This document shows, piece by piece, positions 1-6,710 of a DNA stretch of 10,331 bases (position 1 is the stretch's first letter; each line of letters begins with the position of its first letter). The stretch is from Planctomycetota bacterium (GTDB lineage: Bacteria; Planctomycetota; UBA8742; SKZP01; JAIOTL01). Where the stretch lies: positions 1-10,331 of the forward strand of contig JAIOTL010000438.1 of the NCBI GenBank assembly GCA_021106775.1. Reading direction: 5' to 3'. The translations under genes were made by a program, and so were the position numbers. The notes under the pieces are model-generated. The model did not search any database. It saw only the letters and a program-made list of their open reading frames with translations, and was not told the DNA's origin.

Positions 1-1
1 T

Positions 2-1090
2 GGCAGACATCCGACAAGTATTGAATTTACTTCGCCTGAGGAAGATGCGAAAAGGCGCGATTTTACAATTAACGGCATGTTTTATGACCCTTTTGGGAAG
101 AAAGTGATTGATTTTGTTGAAGGCAGGAAAGACCTTGAAAGCAGGGTTTTACGGGCAATTGGCGATGCTGACGCAAGGTTCAGCGAGGATTATTTGAGAA
201 TGATTCGTGCTGTCCGTTTTGCTGCTCGACTTGGTTTCAAAATCGAGGAAAAAACATGGAATTCGATTCGTTCGAACATGCATAACGCTGCTAATCTCGC
301 GGTTGAGCGGGTGCGAGAAGAACTTTCAATATGCCTGCTTGAAAAAAATCCGGACAATGCACTTCAACTCATGCTGGATTCAGGAATGATGGAAGTTTTG
401 CTGCCTGAAGTCGCCAAAATGAAGGGGATAAACCAGCCTGAGCAATTTCATCCTGAAGGAGATGTGTTTGAGCATACAAAACTCATGCTAAGGCAGATGG
501 CGCAAGACACTGAGGGACTGCGACACGGTAAAATCATCAAGGGCGCGATTGAAACAACCGAAACACTTGTTTGGGCTGTGCTGTTGCACGATGTTGGTAA
601 GCCTGAAACTATAACAATCGCGGACAGAATCCGCTTCGACAGGCACGCTTCAGTCGGTGCGGAAATCTCTGATAAAATCTGTGCAAGGCTGAAATTCTCA
701 AACGAAATGCGCGAAAACATAGTAAATCTTGTGCAAAATCACATGAAATTCATTGAAATGAAGAAAATGAAACTCAGCACACTCAAGAAATTCCTGCAAA
801 GGGATAATTTCAACGAACATCTCGCCCTGCACCGACTCGACTGTCTCGCGAGTCACGGTGATTTATCCAATATCGATTATATTAATGATAAGATTGCTGA
901 GCTTAGTGCTGAAGAAATAAAACCTGCACCAATTCTGACAGGAACCGATATCATCGAACTTGGCGTAAAAAGAGGTCCATTAATTGGTGAAATATTAAGC
1001 GACCTTGAAATTCAACAGCTTGACGGTCTTATCAAATCACGCATTGAAGCGATTAATTTTGTCAAGGAAAGATATATTAACGATAAATAG
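2..1090 (+). CDS. cca: tRNA nucleotidyltransferase / poly(A) polymerase family protein, 5' end missing
   Basis: The frame is open from the first bases of the window, so the gene starts upstream; 362 residues are visible. The protein adds CCA (or part of it) to tRNA 3' ends. Visible residues 18-26 are RRDFTINGM, the end of the class II nucleotidyltransferase palm. They are followed by the neck motif SEDYLRMIRAVRFAARLGF (about 61-79) and an ERVREE motif (about 102-107). The segment HPEGDVFEHT (about 150-159) leads into an HD-type phosphohydrolase domain with HDVGKP at about 196-201. The catalytic GS and DxD motifs lie outside the window. The HD domain is typical of many bacterial CCA enzymes and gives 2',3'-cyclic phosphodiesterase-type activity in studied members. 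The tRNA-His gene in this window already encodes CCA, so repair may be its main job, unless the enzyme is an A-adding or poly(A) type, which I cannot distinguish. It ends with TAG. Confidence 0.95.
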   Translation, partial: GRHPTSIEFTSPEEDAKRRDFTINGMFYDPFGKKVIDFVEGRKDLESRVLRAIGDADARFSEDYLRMIRAVRFAARLGFKIEEKTWNSIRSNMHNAANLAVERVREELSICLLEKNPDNALQLMLDSGMMEVLLPEVAKMKGINQPEQFHPEGDVFEHTKLMLRQMAQDTEGLRHGKIIKGAIETTETLVWAVLLHDVGKPETITIADRIRFDRHASVGAEISDKICARLKFSNEMRENIVNLVQNHMKFIEMKKMKLSTLKKFLQRDNFNEHLALHRLDCLASHGDLSNIDYINDKIAELSAEEIKPAPILTGTDIIELGVKRGPLIGEILSDLEIQQLDGLIKSRIEAINFVKERYINDK

Positions 1091-1161
1091 TGCAGAAAAA
1101 ACAACCATGACTTTCAAAGTTAATTCAAGTGCGTTTAAATGATAAAAATTCCGAGGATATT

Positions 1162-2373
1162 ATGAAAAAGTGGATAATTATACTCGCTATTACAAATGCT
1201 GTTACGCTGATAGCTCTCAGCATTTCGCTTACTGTGATTGTGATGAAGGATTATCTCAAAGGATATGACAATGCGGAGAAATCCGATAGTCAGAAGATGG
1301 CGGATGAGGGGAATGAACTGAAAAATAATTATGAAAGTACCAAAAATCAGGAGAAACATAACGATTCGAAAACCAATAATTCCAATATCACAAATAATGA
1401 CAAAGATAATACGGATAAAACATCTGAAAGTGTTGATGAAGAACCAAAAAAATTCATAACAAAGGAAATGTACGAAAATACTGATTTCCAGGACAGATGG
1501 CGCGTTGAAAATATTTATATCGTCTCAAATAATCCCGAAAATAGTCTTGCAACACTTGTAAATATGTTGAAGAATTCGCATATTGTAGAGGTCGGTACAA
1601 ACCTCGAAAAGAACAAAGTATTAAGGATTACGCTGGATTCAGTTCTTTTTGAGGATTCTTATGGGAATCAATTCGAGCTTTGCGTCAATGAATCTCCGGA
1701 ATGGGCGAATCAGGACAATACTGTAGAAAATGACAATAAAACACAGAATTATCAGGACCCGGATACCGGAAATATCACGCCAAATGCGACGGAATTAACG
1801 GATAAAACCAAAAAAACTAGAAAAACCGAGACCATTATCGGTGAAGATGGGAATGTTATCGTGGTTCCTGAGGGTGTGGACAAGGAAACGCTGTTGAAGC
1901 AGCTCAAATCGAAGCGGAATGCAAAAGCTGCTGAGAAAGCAAAAGCAGTTGCGTCAATTCCTTCCGAACTTCATTCGCTGACGCCACAGATTGCATACAA
2001 AATTAAACAAAACTATGTTGAGTACATAAATGCTGCGGTTCTTGAGAATTATTACGATGCTGAAAAGAAGCAATTTGCAGGAATTCTAATCGTCAAATTT
2101 ATCGAAGATTCGATGTATAAAAAACTCGGATTTAAGCATAACGATATTGTAACGCATATCAACGACAACAAGGTTGAAACAACTTTCGACCTCGATAATG
2201 TTATTAAAACGGTTGATTTTACGAAGGGTGCACAGATTCAGATTCTGCGCGATGATAAGCCGATGAAGCTGATTTACGACTTCTCAATGGAAGATTTGCT
2301 TGATTTAGAACAAAAAATGCTGGAAGCAATGAATGAAAACATGCCTAACGATGATAAAAGTACCGATAAATAG
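1162..2373 (+). CDS. Membrane-anchored protein with GspC-like PDZ domain
   Basis: The 403-residue protein has a single N-terminal membrane helix (about residues 4-28), so most of it should be periplasmic. A long Asn/Asp/Lys-rich low-complexity linker follows (about 35-100). A small beta-rich segment (about 115-185, ending in a DSVLFEDSYGNQFEL-like strand pair) resembles the HR domain of GspC. A second charged linker comes next, then a PDZ-like domain at about 300-380 (FAGILIVKFIEDSMYKKLGF, HNDIVTHIND, and a closing ILRDDKPMKLIYD strand). TM, HR and PDZ in that order is the layout of the type II secretion inner-membrane protein GspC. I infer a GspC-like role, but no other secretion genes are near. 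The start chosen is ATG 1162, because GAGG at 1153-1156 sits 5 nt before it; an upstream in-frame GTG at 1129 has no ribosome site. Spacing to the cca-family gene is 71 bp. Confidence 0.7.
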   Translation: MKKWIIILAITNAVTLIALSISLTVIVMKDYLKGYDNAEKSDSQKMADEGNELKNNYESTKNQEKHNDSKTNNSNITNNDKDNTDKTSESVDEEPKKFITKEMYENTDFQDRWRVENIYIVSNNPENSLATLVNMLKNSHIVEVGTNLEKNKVLRITLDSVLFEDSYGNQFELCVNESPEWANQDNTVENDNKTQNYQDPDTGNITPNATELTDKTKKTRKTETIIGEDGNVIVVPEGVDKETLLKQLKSKRNAKAAEKAKAVASIPSELHSLTPQIAYKIKQNYVEYINAAVLENYYDAEKKQFAGILIVKFIEDSMYKKLGFKHNDIVTHINDNKVETTFDLDNVIKTVDFTKGAQIQILRDDKPMKLIYDFSMEDLLDLEQKMLEAMNENMPNDDKSTDK

Positions 2374-2390
2374 AATTTTTCACGATTAAT

Positions 2391-2600
2391 TTAGTTTTTT
2401 ATGGGAATTACATTGATTGCTTTCACAATAAGCTCAACCGTGTCGCCGATCTCAAGATTCAATGCATCCGCAGAATCACATGTAATCACAGAGGACATTT
2501 TATTTCCGCCAGCAATATCATAATCAACCTGGCACATAACTCCGCCTTTTTTGATACCGGTAACTTTTGCTTCAAAACGGTTTCGAGTTCCATACTGCAT
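2391..2600 (-). CDS. Molybdate-binding TOBE-domain protein (Mop/molbindin-like)
   Basis: This 69-residue protein is a single TOBE/Mop domain: a start like QYGTRNRFEAKVTGIKKG, a VMCQVDYDIAGGNKMSSVIT strand-turn-strand, then LNLEIGDTVELIVKAINVI. Stand-alone Mop proteins assemble into oligomers that bind molybdate or tungstate in the cytoplasm for storage or delivery. It is the last gene of the moaA-moaC cluster, 23 bp after moaC, which fits supply of metal to cofactor synthesis. The start is decided by GGAGG at 2606-2610, 5 nt before ATG 2600-2598. An upstream in-frame TTG at 2618 would place that ribosome site inside the coding region and adds residues unlike the family. It ends 17 bp from the stop of the convergent gene at 2373, and I see no hairpin terminator between them. 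Confidence 0.87.
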   Translation of the reverse strand: MQYGTRNRFEAKVTGIKKGGVMCQVDYDIAGGNKMSSVITCDSADALNLEIGDTVELIVKAINVIPIKN

Positions 2601-2605
2601 AAAAA

Positions 2606-2610
2606 CCTCC
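2606..2610 (-). promoter_or_regulatory. Ribosome binding site deciding the Mop start
   Basis: A perfect GGAGG on the minus strand lies 5 nt before ATG 2600-2598. It excludes the longer TTG-initiated reading frame from 2618. Confidence 0.8.
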
Positions 2611-2623
2611 AGTTTCAACGATT

Positions 2624-3058
2624 TTACTTTTTTATCTTATTGAGAACCCTGATTTCTTCAATACGTGTTTCAGGATATTGCCCGTTTTTGTCCTTCTCAA
2701 GATATTTTACCATGTCCCAGATATTATTCAGTACGACGCTCACGCCGACAAGTGCTTCCATCTCAACGCCAGTCTGCGCAATTGTCTTTACCGTAACCGA
2801 AGCCTCAATGTTACCGCTGTTGATTGTGTAATCGACTGTTATTGTATTCAATAGCAATTGATGGCACATTGGTATTATTAAATGCGTTTGTTTTACGGCG
2901 TTTAGACAAGCAACCTCAGCGACTTTGAGCACATCGCCCTTTTTTATCGCACCCTTACGAATTTTGTTTATAGTATCTTTCTTGAGAATTATCCTGCCAA
3001 CTGCCGTCGCTTCACGGTAAACTGGCATTTTGTCCGAAATATCAATCATTCCGCCCAT
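2624..3058 (-). CDS. moaC: Cyclic pyranopterin monophosphate synthase MoaC
   Basis: MoaC converts the MoaA product 3',8-cyclo-7,8-dihydro-GTP into cyclic pyranopterin monophosphate, the second step of molybdenum-cofactor synthesis, in the cytoplasm. The 144-residue protein begins with MIDISDK after an extra MGG and keeps the key motifs: KGDVL (the Lys equivalent to E. coli Lys51), IPMCHQL (His77 equivalent), TGVEMEALVGVSV, and WDMVK (Asp128 and Lys131 equivalents). The end, YLEKDKNGQYPETRIEEIRV and a short Lys-rich tail, matches the archaeal-like branch; the KSGGKSG tail of E. coli MoaC is absent. The first 17 bases overlap the end of moaA, so translation is probably coupled. GGAG at 3073-3070 precedes ATG 3058 by 11 nt, a little long, but the alternative ATG at 3049 is even farther away. 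Confidence 0.95.
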   Translation of the reverse strand: MGGMIDISDKMPVYREATAVGRIILKKDTINKIRKGAIKKGDVLKVAEVACLNAVKQTHLIIPMCHQLLLNTITVDYTINSGNIEASVTVKTIAQTGVEMEALVGVSVVLNNIWDMVKYLEKDKNGQYPETRIEEIRVLNKIKK

Positions 3059-3938
3059 TATGCAAAGTTCTCCTTTTTACTGCCTCGATAATCGATTCAC
3101 AACCCGTAAATTCAACAAGATTTTCGTTATGCATCAAACAGGGCTTGATTTTCCCGTCTGAGCTAACACGCAATTTACCACATTTTGCACAGAAATCATT
3201 GTGTGACGGGCTGACAATTTCAACCTGCGCACCCTCAACATTATACAATCTGCGACCCTGAAGCTTGCGAGTTTCTGTATACGATGCAAGTTTTTTGATT
3301 TTTTCTTCAATTTTGGACAGCGGATAAAAGAATTTGTCGAATACGCCGTTGCCAGTCGGAATCAGCTCAATCAATTGAAGCACAAGCCCGTGTTCGCGAA
3401 CAAACTCAAGCATTTTGTCAATTTCATCGACATTTACGTCTTTCATCACCACCATGTTGAGCTTGATGAGTGCAAAGCCAGCATTTGCCGCAGCGATAAG
3501 ACCTTTTTCAATGTCAACTAAGCGTTTTGGTGTAATATTTGAAGTGAATGAGTCGCAGCCGATATTGATACGATTCAATCCTGCCTTTTTTAAGGGCAGT
3601 GCAAGTTCTACGAGTCTGAATCCGTTTGTTGTGATGCTTACATCGTTTATACCAGGAATATTTGCGATGTTCGTTACGATTTCGACAATGTCATCGCGAA
3701 CCATCGGCTCACCACCGGTTATCTTAACATTGCTCACGCCAAAGCCAGCAAAACAGCGCACTATCTCGGTTATGCTTTCGCAGCTCATCTCATCGCCGGG
3801 ATTTTCCTCGCCCTCGCTGTGACAGTAAAAGCAATTCAGATTACAACGTTGAGTAAGAGAAATCCGCAGATGTGTGATTTCCCTGTTGAAATTGTCAACG
3901 AGTTTACTCGATTGCTTCTGCCCCGGTGTTTTGTCCAC
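3042..3938 (-). CDS. moaA: GTP 3',8-cyclase MoaA (radical SAM)
   Basis: MoaA is the radical S-adenosylmethionine enzyme that rearranges GTP in the first step of molybdenum-cofactor synthesis. From the chosen start the protein has 298 residues. The N-terminal cluster motif CNLNCFYC uses Cys 32, 36 and 39, followed by HSEGE, and the SAM-binding GGEP is at 75-78. The second [4Fe-4S] cluster motif is C250-x2-C253-x13-C267 (CAKCGKLRVSSDGKIKPC). Arg25 matches the GTP-site Arg17 of the S. aureus enzyme. In the usual NRxR stretch after the second Cys, the first Arg is Lys255 here. The protein is short and lacks a C-terminal Gly-Gly, as in archaeal-like forms. The start is GTG 3938: GGAG at 3948-3945 lies 6 nt before it, whereas a TTG at 3953 directly after the upstream stop has no site. 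It ends with TGA inside moaC. Confidence 0.93.
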   Translation of the reverse strand: MDKTPGQKQSSKLVDNFNREITHLRISLTQRCNLNCFYCHSEGEENPGDEMSCESITEIVRCFAGFGVSNVKITGGEPMVRDDIVEIVTNIANIPGINDVSITTNGFRLVELALPLKKAGLNRINIGCDSFTSNITPKRLVDIEKGLIAAANAGFALIKLNMVVMKDVNVDEIDKMLEFVREHGLVLQLIELIPTGNGVFDKFFYPLSKIEEKIKKLASYTETRKLQGRRLYNVEGAQVEIVSPSHNDFCAKCGKLRVSSDGKIKPCLMHNENLVEFTGCESIIEAVKRRTLHNGRND

Positions 3939-3944
3939 GAAATG

Positions 3945-3948
3945 CTCC
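3945..3948 (-). promoter_or_regulatory. Ribosome binding site deciding the moaA start
   Basis: GGAG on the minus strand sits 6 nt upstream of GTG 3938-3936. This argues for the GTG start rather than the TTG at 3953 that directly follows the crotonase stop codon. Confidence 0.65.
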
Positions 3949-3953
3949 TGCAA

Positions 3954-4736
3954 TTATGCGTTTTTGAAGTTTGGCTTACGTTTTTCTATGAATGCGGTTG
4001 TGCCTTCGGTTTTATCTTCCGTGCTGCAAACAAGTCCGAACAATTTTGCCTCAATTGCTAATCCTTGCTCAAGAGTCATCTCCAAGCCCCTGCTAACAGA
4101 ATCAAGTGCCAGACGAATCGCAACTGGTCCCTGCTTCATAATACTTTTAGCCAGAGTTTTCGCGGTTTCAAGCAAATCTGCCTGTTCAACGACCGAATTG
4201 ACAAGCCCGATTCTGTGTGCTTCCTCAGCATTAATAATCTGCGCTGAAAGAATCATTTCAAGTGCTTTACCCTTGCCAACAAGCCTTGCAAGCCTCTGAG
4301 TTCCGCCATAACCCGGAATCACACCCAAACTCACTTCAGGAAGCCCAATTTTGGCATTTCTTGACGCAATCCGCATGTGACAGGCAAGTGCAACCTCGCA
4401 TCCGCCGCCAAGTGCAAAACCATTAACCGCTGCGATAACCGGTTTCTGAAGCTTCTCAATTGCGTTCAATGCACATTGTCCATTGTGAGCGAAATTCGCA
4501 CCAGAAATTCCTTCAAGCACTTTTATTTCCTCGATGTCAGCACCAGCGCAGAAAGATTTTTCACCCTCGCCTGTCAAAATTACCGCTTGCACTTCAGCAT
4601 CCTCGCGCAATGCCATAAAAGCCTGTCTGATTTCGCTGACGGTTTCGATGTTTAATGCGTTCAAAACCTTTGGACGGTTGATTGTTACTACCGCAATTCC
4701 ATCAGCTTTCTCAATTTTGATATTGATGAATTCCAT
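3954..4736 (-). CDS. Enoyl-CoA hydratase / crotonase
   Basis: The 260-residue protein belongs to the crotonase fold and probably hydrates 2-enoyl-CoA (for example crotonyl-CoA) in the cytoplasm, in fatty-acid oxidation or butyrate-type metabolism. Both catalytic glutamates of true hydratases are present: Glu114 in ALGGGCE and Glu134 in GLPE. The oxyanion-hole segments FCAGADI (62-68) and NGFALGGG (105-112) and the family block VIPGYGGTQRL (139-149) are also seen. His120 replaces the usual Asp of the CDIRIA stretch. Length matches the family. The start is ATG 4736, with GGAGGA at 4746-4741 immediately upstream; a TTG at 4757 is less likely. It is the first gene of the operon with moaA, moaC and the Mop protein. 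Why a crotonase leads a cofactor cluster is not clear from sequence. The exact acyl-CoA substrate cannot be read. Confidence 0.93.
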   Translation of the reverse strand: MEFINIKIEKADGIAVVTINRPKVLNALNIETVSEIRQAFMALREDAEVQAVILTGEGEKSFCAGADIEEIKVLEGISGANFAHNGQCALNAIEKLQKPVIAAVNGFALGGGCEVALACHMRIASRNAKIGLPEVSLGVIPGYGGTQRLARLVGKGKALEMILSAQIINAEEAHRIGLVNSVVEQADLLETAKTLAKSIMKQGPVAIRLALDSVSRGLEMTLEQGLAIEAKLFGLVCSTEDKTEGTTAFIEKRKPNFKNA

Positions 4737-4780
4737 AATCTCCTCCAGAATATTCAATTATTTGTAATATACTTATATAG

Positions 4781-4795
4781 CATCAGCTATTGATG
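4781..4795. promoter_or_regulatory. Inverted repeat in the crotonase/tdh divergent region
   Basis: CATCA and TGATG arms flank a 5-base spacer (GCTAT) about 45 bp upstream of the crotonase start. AT-rich TATA-like sequences lie just downstream on the minus strand (4768-4780), so this could be an operator beside the operon promoter. The arms are short and chance occurrence is possible. Confidence 0.25.
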
Positions 4796-4894
4796 AATAA
4801 ACAACATTTTGCTATTGGGAGTTAGATTGTTGAGAGATTAATTGGATAATTATTGTAAAAATATTTTATTGCATGATTCCGATGGAAATTTCTT

Positions 4895-4922
4895 TTGTTC
4901 AGAAAAGTAAAATTGTTAATAT
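4895..4922 (+). promoter_or_regulatory. Candidate sigma-70-type promoter of tdh
   Basis: TTGTTC (4895-4900), a 16-base spacer and TAATAT (4917-4922) lie about 33 bp before the tdh start. The match to consensus is moderate, in an AT-rich background where such matches are common. Confidence 0.35.
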
Positions 4923-4954
4923 TCGCTATCATAAACTCAGGAAAGGGGATTTAG

Positions 4955-5914
4955 ATGAAAAAAATCATGGTAAATGGTGCTGTAGGACAGATTGGCTCAG
5001 AACTCGTTTTCAGGTTAAGGGAGAGATATGGTGCAGAAAATGTCATCGCTTTCGGCAGGAAAACCGAGCCTTCAAAAAAACTACTTGAATCCGGTCCTTT
5101 CGATAGAGTTGACGTTGCTGATACCGAAAAATTCGCAGAAAAAATCGATTATTACAACATCGGTCAGGTTTACCACATGGCAGCAATTCTTTCGGGCGGT
5201 GGGGAGCAAAATCCGCAGCTTGCATTTAGAGTTAATCTGCTTGGAGTTTACAACCTGCTTGAAATCGCCAGAGCAAAGAACCTTGAAAAAATCAACATCC
5301 CAAGCTCAATTGCGGTTTTCGGTCCTGAAACACCCAAGGACAATACACCGAATGAAACCGTGCTTCGTCCGACCTCGATGTATGGCGTAACAAAGGTTTC
5401 CTGCGAGCTTTTGTGCAATTATTATTTCCAGAAATACGGCATCGATGTGCGTGGCTTGCGTTTACCCGGTATTTTGTCAGATGAAACTCTTCCTGGTGGC
5501 GGAACAACGGATTATGCGGTCGAAATCTTCTACGAGGCAATAAAAACAGGAAAATACGAATGCTTCCTCTCCGAAGGTCAAACGCTGCCGATGATGTACA
5601 TGCCCGATGCTTTACGCTCAATGATTGACCTTATGGACGCACCTATTGAGAAAATGCGGTATCATGCTGATTATAACATTGCTGCTTGCAGTTTTTCACC
5701 CAAGGAACTCGAAAACGAACTCAGAAAGCATGTTCCAAACCTCGAAGTTACTTACAAACCCGATTTCCGTGAAGAAATTGCTAGTAGTTGGCCGAATTCA
5801 ATTGATGATTCTGCAGCACGTGAGGATTGGGGCTGGAATCATGAGTACGGTCTCGAAAAGATGACAGCGGTTATGTACAATAATCTCAAGAAAAGACTCG
5901 CACCAGAAAGCTAA
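4955..5914 (+). CDS. L-threonine 3-dehydrogenase, SDR (NAD-dependent epimerase-like) type
   Basis: The 319-residue protein is an extended short-chain dehydrogenase closely resembling the SDR-type threonine dehydrogenases. These oxidise L-threonine to 2-amino-3-ketobutyrate with NAD+, feeding glycine and acetyl-CoA formation. The Rossmann glycine motif GAVGQIG is at residues 8-14; the catalytic Ser is at 117/118 (PSSIAVFGP) and the YxxxK pair is Tyr143 and Lys147 (SMYGVTK). Family-specific blocks are GLRLPGILSD (167-176), PGGGTTDYAVEIFYEAIKTG (180-199), LPMMYMPDA (211-219) and, near the C-terminus, SWPNSIDDSAAREDWGW. AAGGGG at 4943-4948 lies 6 nt before ATG 4955. The partner ligase Kbl is not encoded in the window, and the gene appears monocistronic because a strong terminator follows. 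Related nucleotide-sugar epimerases share the fold, but the family-specific blocks favour threonine dehydrogenase. Confidence 0.93.
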   Translation: MKKIMVNGAVGQIGSELVFRLRERYGAENVIAFGRKTEPSKKLLESGPFDRVDVADTEKFAEKIDYYNIGQVYHMAAILSGGGEQNPQLAFRVNLLGVYNLLEIARAKNLEKINIPSSIAVFGPETPKDNTPNETVLRPTSMYGVTKVSCELLCNYYFQKYGIDVRGLRLPGILSDETLPGGGTTDYAVEIFYEAIKTGKYECFLSEGQTLPMMYMPDALRSMIDLMDAPIEKMRYHADYNIAACSFSPKELENELRKHVPNLEVTYKPDFREEIASSWPNSIDDSAAREDWGWNHEYGLEKMTAVMYNNLKKRLAPES

Positions 5915-5934
5915 AAAAATAACGATATTGCATG

Positions 5935-5963
5935 CCCGTTACTTATGTGACGGGTTTTTTTTT
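5935..5963 (+). terminator. Rho-independent terminator of tdh
   Basis: An 8-bp stem (CCCGTTAC with GTGACGGG, one G-T wobble) closes a TTAT tetraloop at 5935-5954. Nine T residues follow at 5955-5963, starting 20 bp after the tdh stop. The element overlaps the last codons and stop of the convergent sigma gene. Confidence 0.87.
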
Positions 5964-6592
5964 GAAATTTGCTTGGTTTTCTCGCGGGTTGGCATGGGTT
6001 TAGTCTCTTCTGAGTTGAGATATTTATCCAATTTTGCTTCGAGAAGCTTGTATGCTCTATGAATTCTCATGCGTACAGTTGCCAGAGTTTTCCCGGTTGT
6101 CAGTGCGATATCCTTGTAACTCATATCCTGAAACCTGGCGAGAATGAACGGTGCCCTATATTCTTCAGGAATTTCTGCGAGTGATTTCTCAATAATCTGC
6201 TTCAATTCATCACTTAACAAATCTTCTGCAGGACTTGATACATTCGCAAGAGGTTCAATACTCGGAAAATTCTCCGATGCTGATAAATCGAGCGAAATCT
6301 TTCTTTTCTCCTTCTTTAACTTTCGAAGCATGTCAAGCGCGGAATTCACTGCAATCGAATAAAGCCAAGTCTTAAATGTTGAATCACCCTTAAAGGTCCG
6401 ACGCTTCTCATAAACCTTCAGAAAAACCTGTTGAAATAAATCCTCAGATTTCCCAAAATCATTCGTGTATCTGTATAAGAAATTTATTAACGGCTTGTTA
6501 TAACGGTTAAACAGAACTTCAAATGCATCGAAATCGCCTTTCTGAATCAATTGCATCAATTCTTCATCATTCATATCAACAAAACTGGACAT
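5939..6592 (-). CDS. RNA polymerase ECF-type sigma-70 factor
   Basis: This is an alternative sigma factor of the extracytoplasmic-function group that redirects RNA polymerase to a specific promoter set. From the chosen start it has 217 residues. Region 2 covers about 10-93 (DEELMQLIQKGDFDAFEVLF, an EDLFQQVFLKVYE block, and TFKTWLYSIAVNSALDMLRK). Region 4 covers about 130-185 (IPEEYRAPFILARFQDMSYK, then an HTH with TLATVRMRIHRAY). No region 3 is present. A Lys/Thr-rich tail of about 25 residues follows region 4, and its final codons are formed by the A-tract and hairpin of the opposing tdh terminator. The start is ATG 6592, because GAGG (6601-6598) stands 5 nt before it; ATG 6607 has no ribosome site. 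No classical anti-sigma gene is adjacent; the upstream gene on the same strand is an unrecognised membrane protein. Confidence 0.92.
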   Translation of the reverse strand: MSSFVDMNDEELMQLIQKGDFDAFEVLFNRYNKPLINFLYRYTNDFGKSEDLFQQVFLKVYEKRRTFKGDSTFKTWLYSIAVNSALDMLRKLKKEKRKISLDLSASENFPSIEPLANVSSPAEDLLSDELKQIIEKSLAEIPEEYRAPFILARFQDMSYKDIALTTGKTLATVRMRIHRAYKLLEAKLDKYLNSEETKPMPTREKTKQISKKNPSHK

Positions 6593-6597
6593 AGCAT

Positions 6598-6601
6598 CCT
6601 C
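6598..6601 (-). promoter_or_regulatory. Ribosome binding site deciding the sigma-factor start
   Basis: GAGG on the minus strand lies 5 nt upstream of ATG 6592-6590. The alternative ATG at 6607 lacks any purine-rich site in the preceding 20 bases. Confidence 0.55.
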
Positions 6602-6710
6602 TTCCATGGCAAATCTGCGATGTTTAACAGCATTTGAACCTTAGATTATATTAAATTATACGATTACATTCCCGAAAAATTAGAATTATAAAGTGATTTG
6701 AACTTATAAT

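Noticed and set aside
3415..3822. A 135-codon plus-strand frame opposite moaA
   Set aside because: It is antisense to well-conserved MoaA motifs and rich in Ser/Phe/Thr; a shadow frame.
5292..5621. A 109-codon minus-strand frame inside tdh
   Set aside because: It lies wholly opposite a clear threonine dehydrogenase, and the translation is Arg/His/Ser-rich as is usual for antisense shadows.
6608..6710. An ECF-type autoregulatory promoter (GGGAAT ... TCTAA) upstream of the sigma gene
   Set aside because: The spacing between the two elements is over 20 bases, too long for ECF promoters, and the region is AT-rich enough for chance matches.
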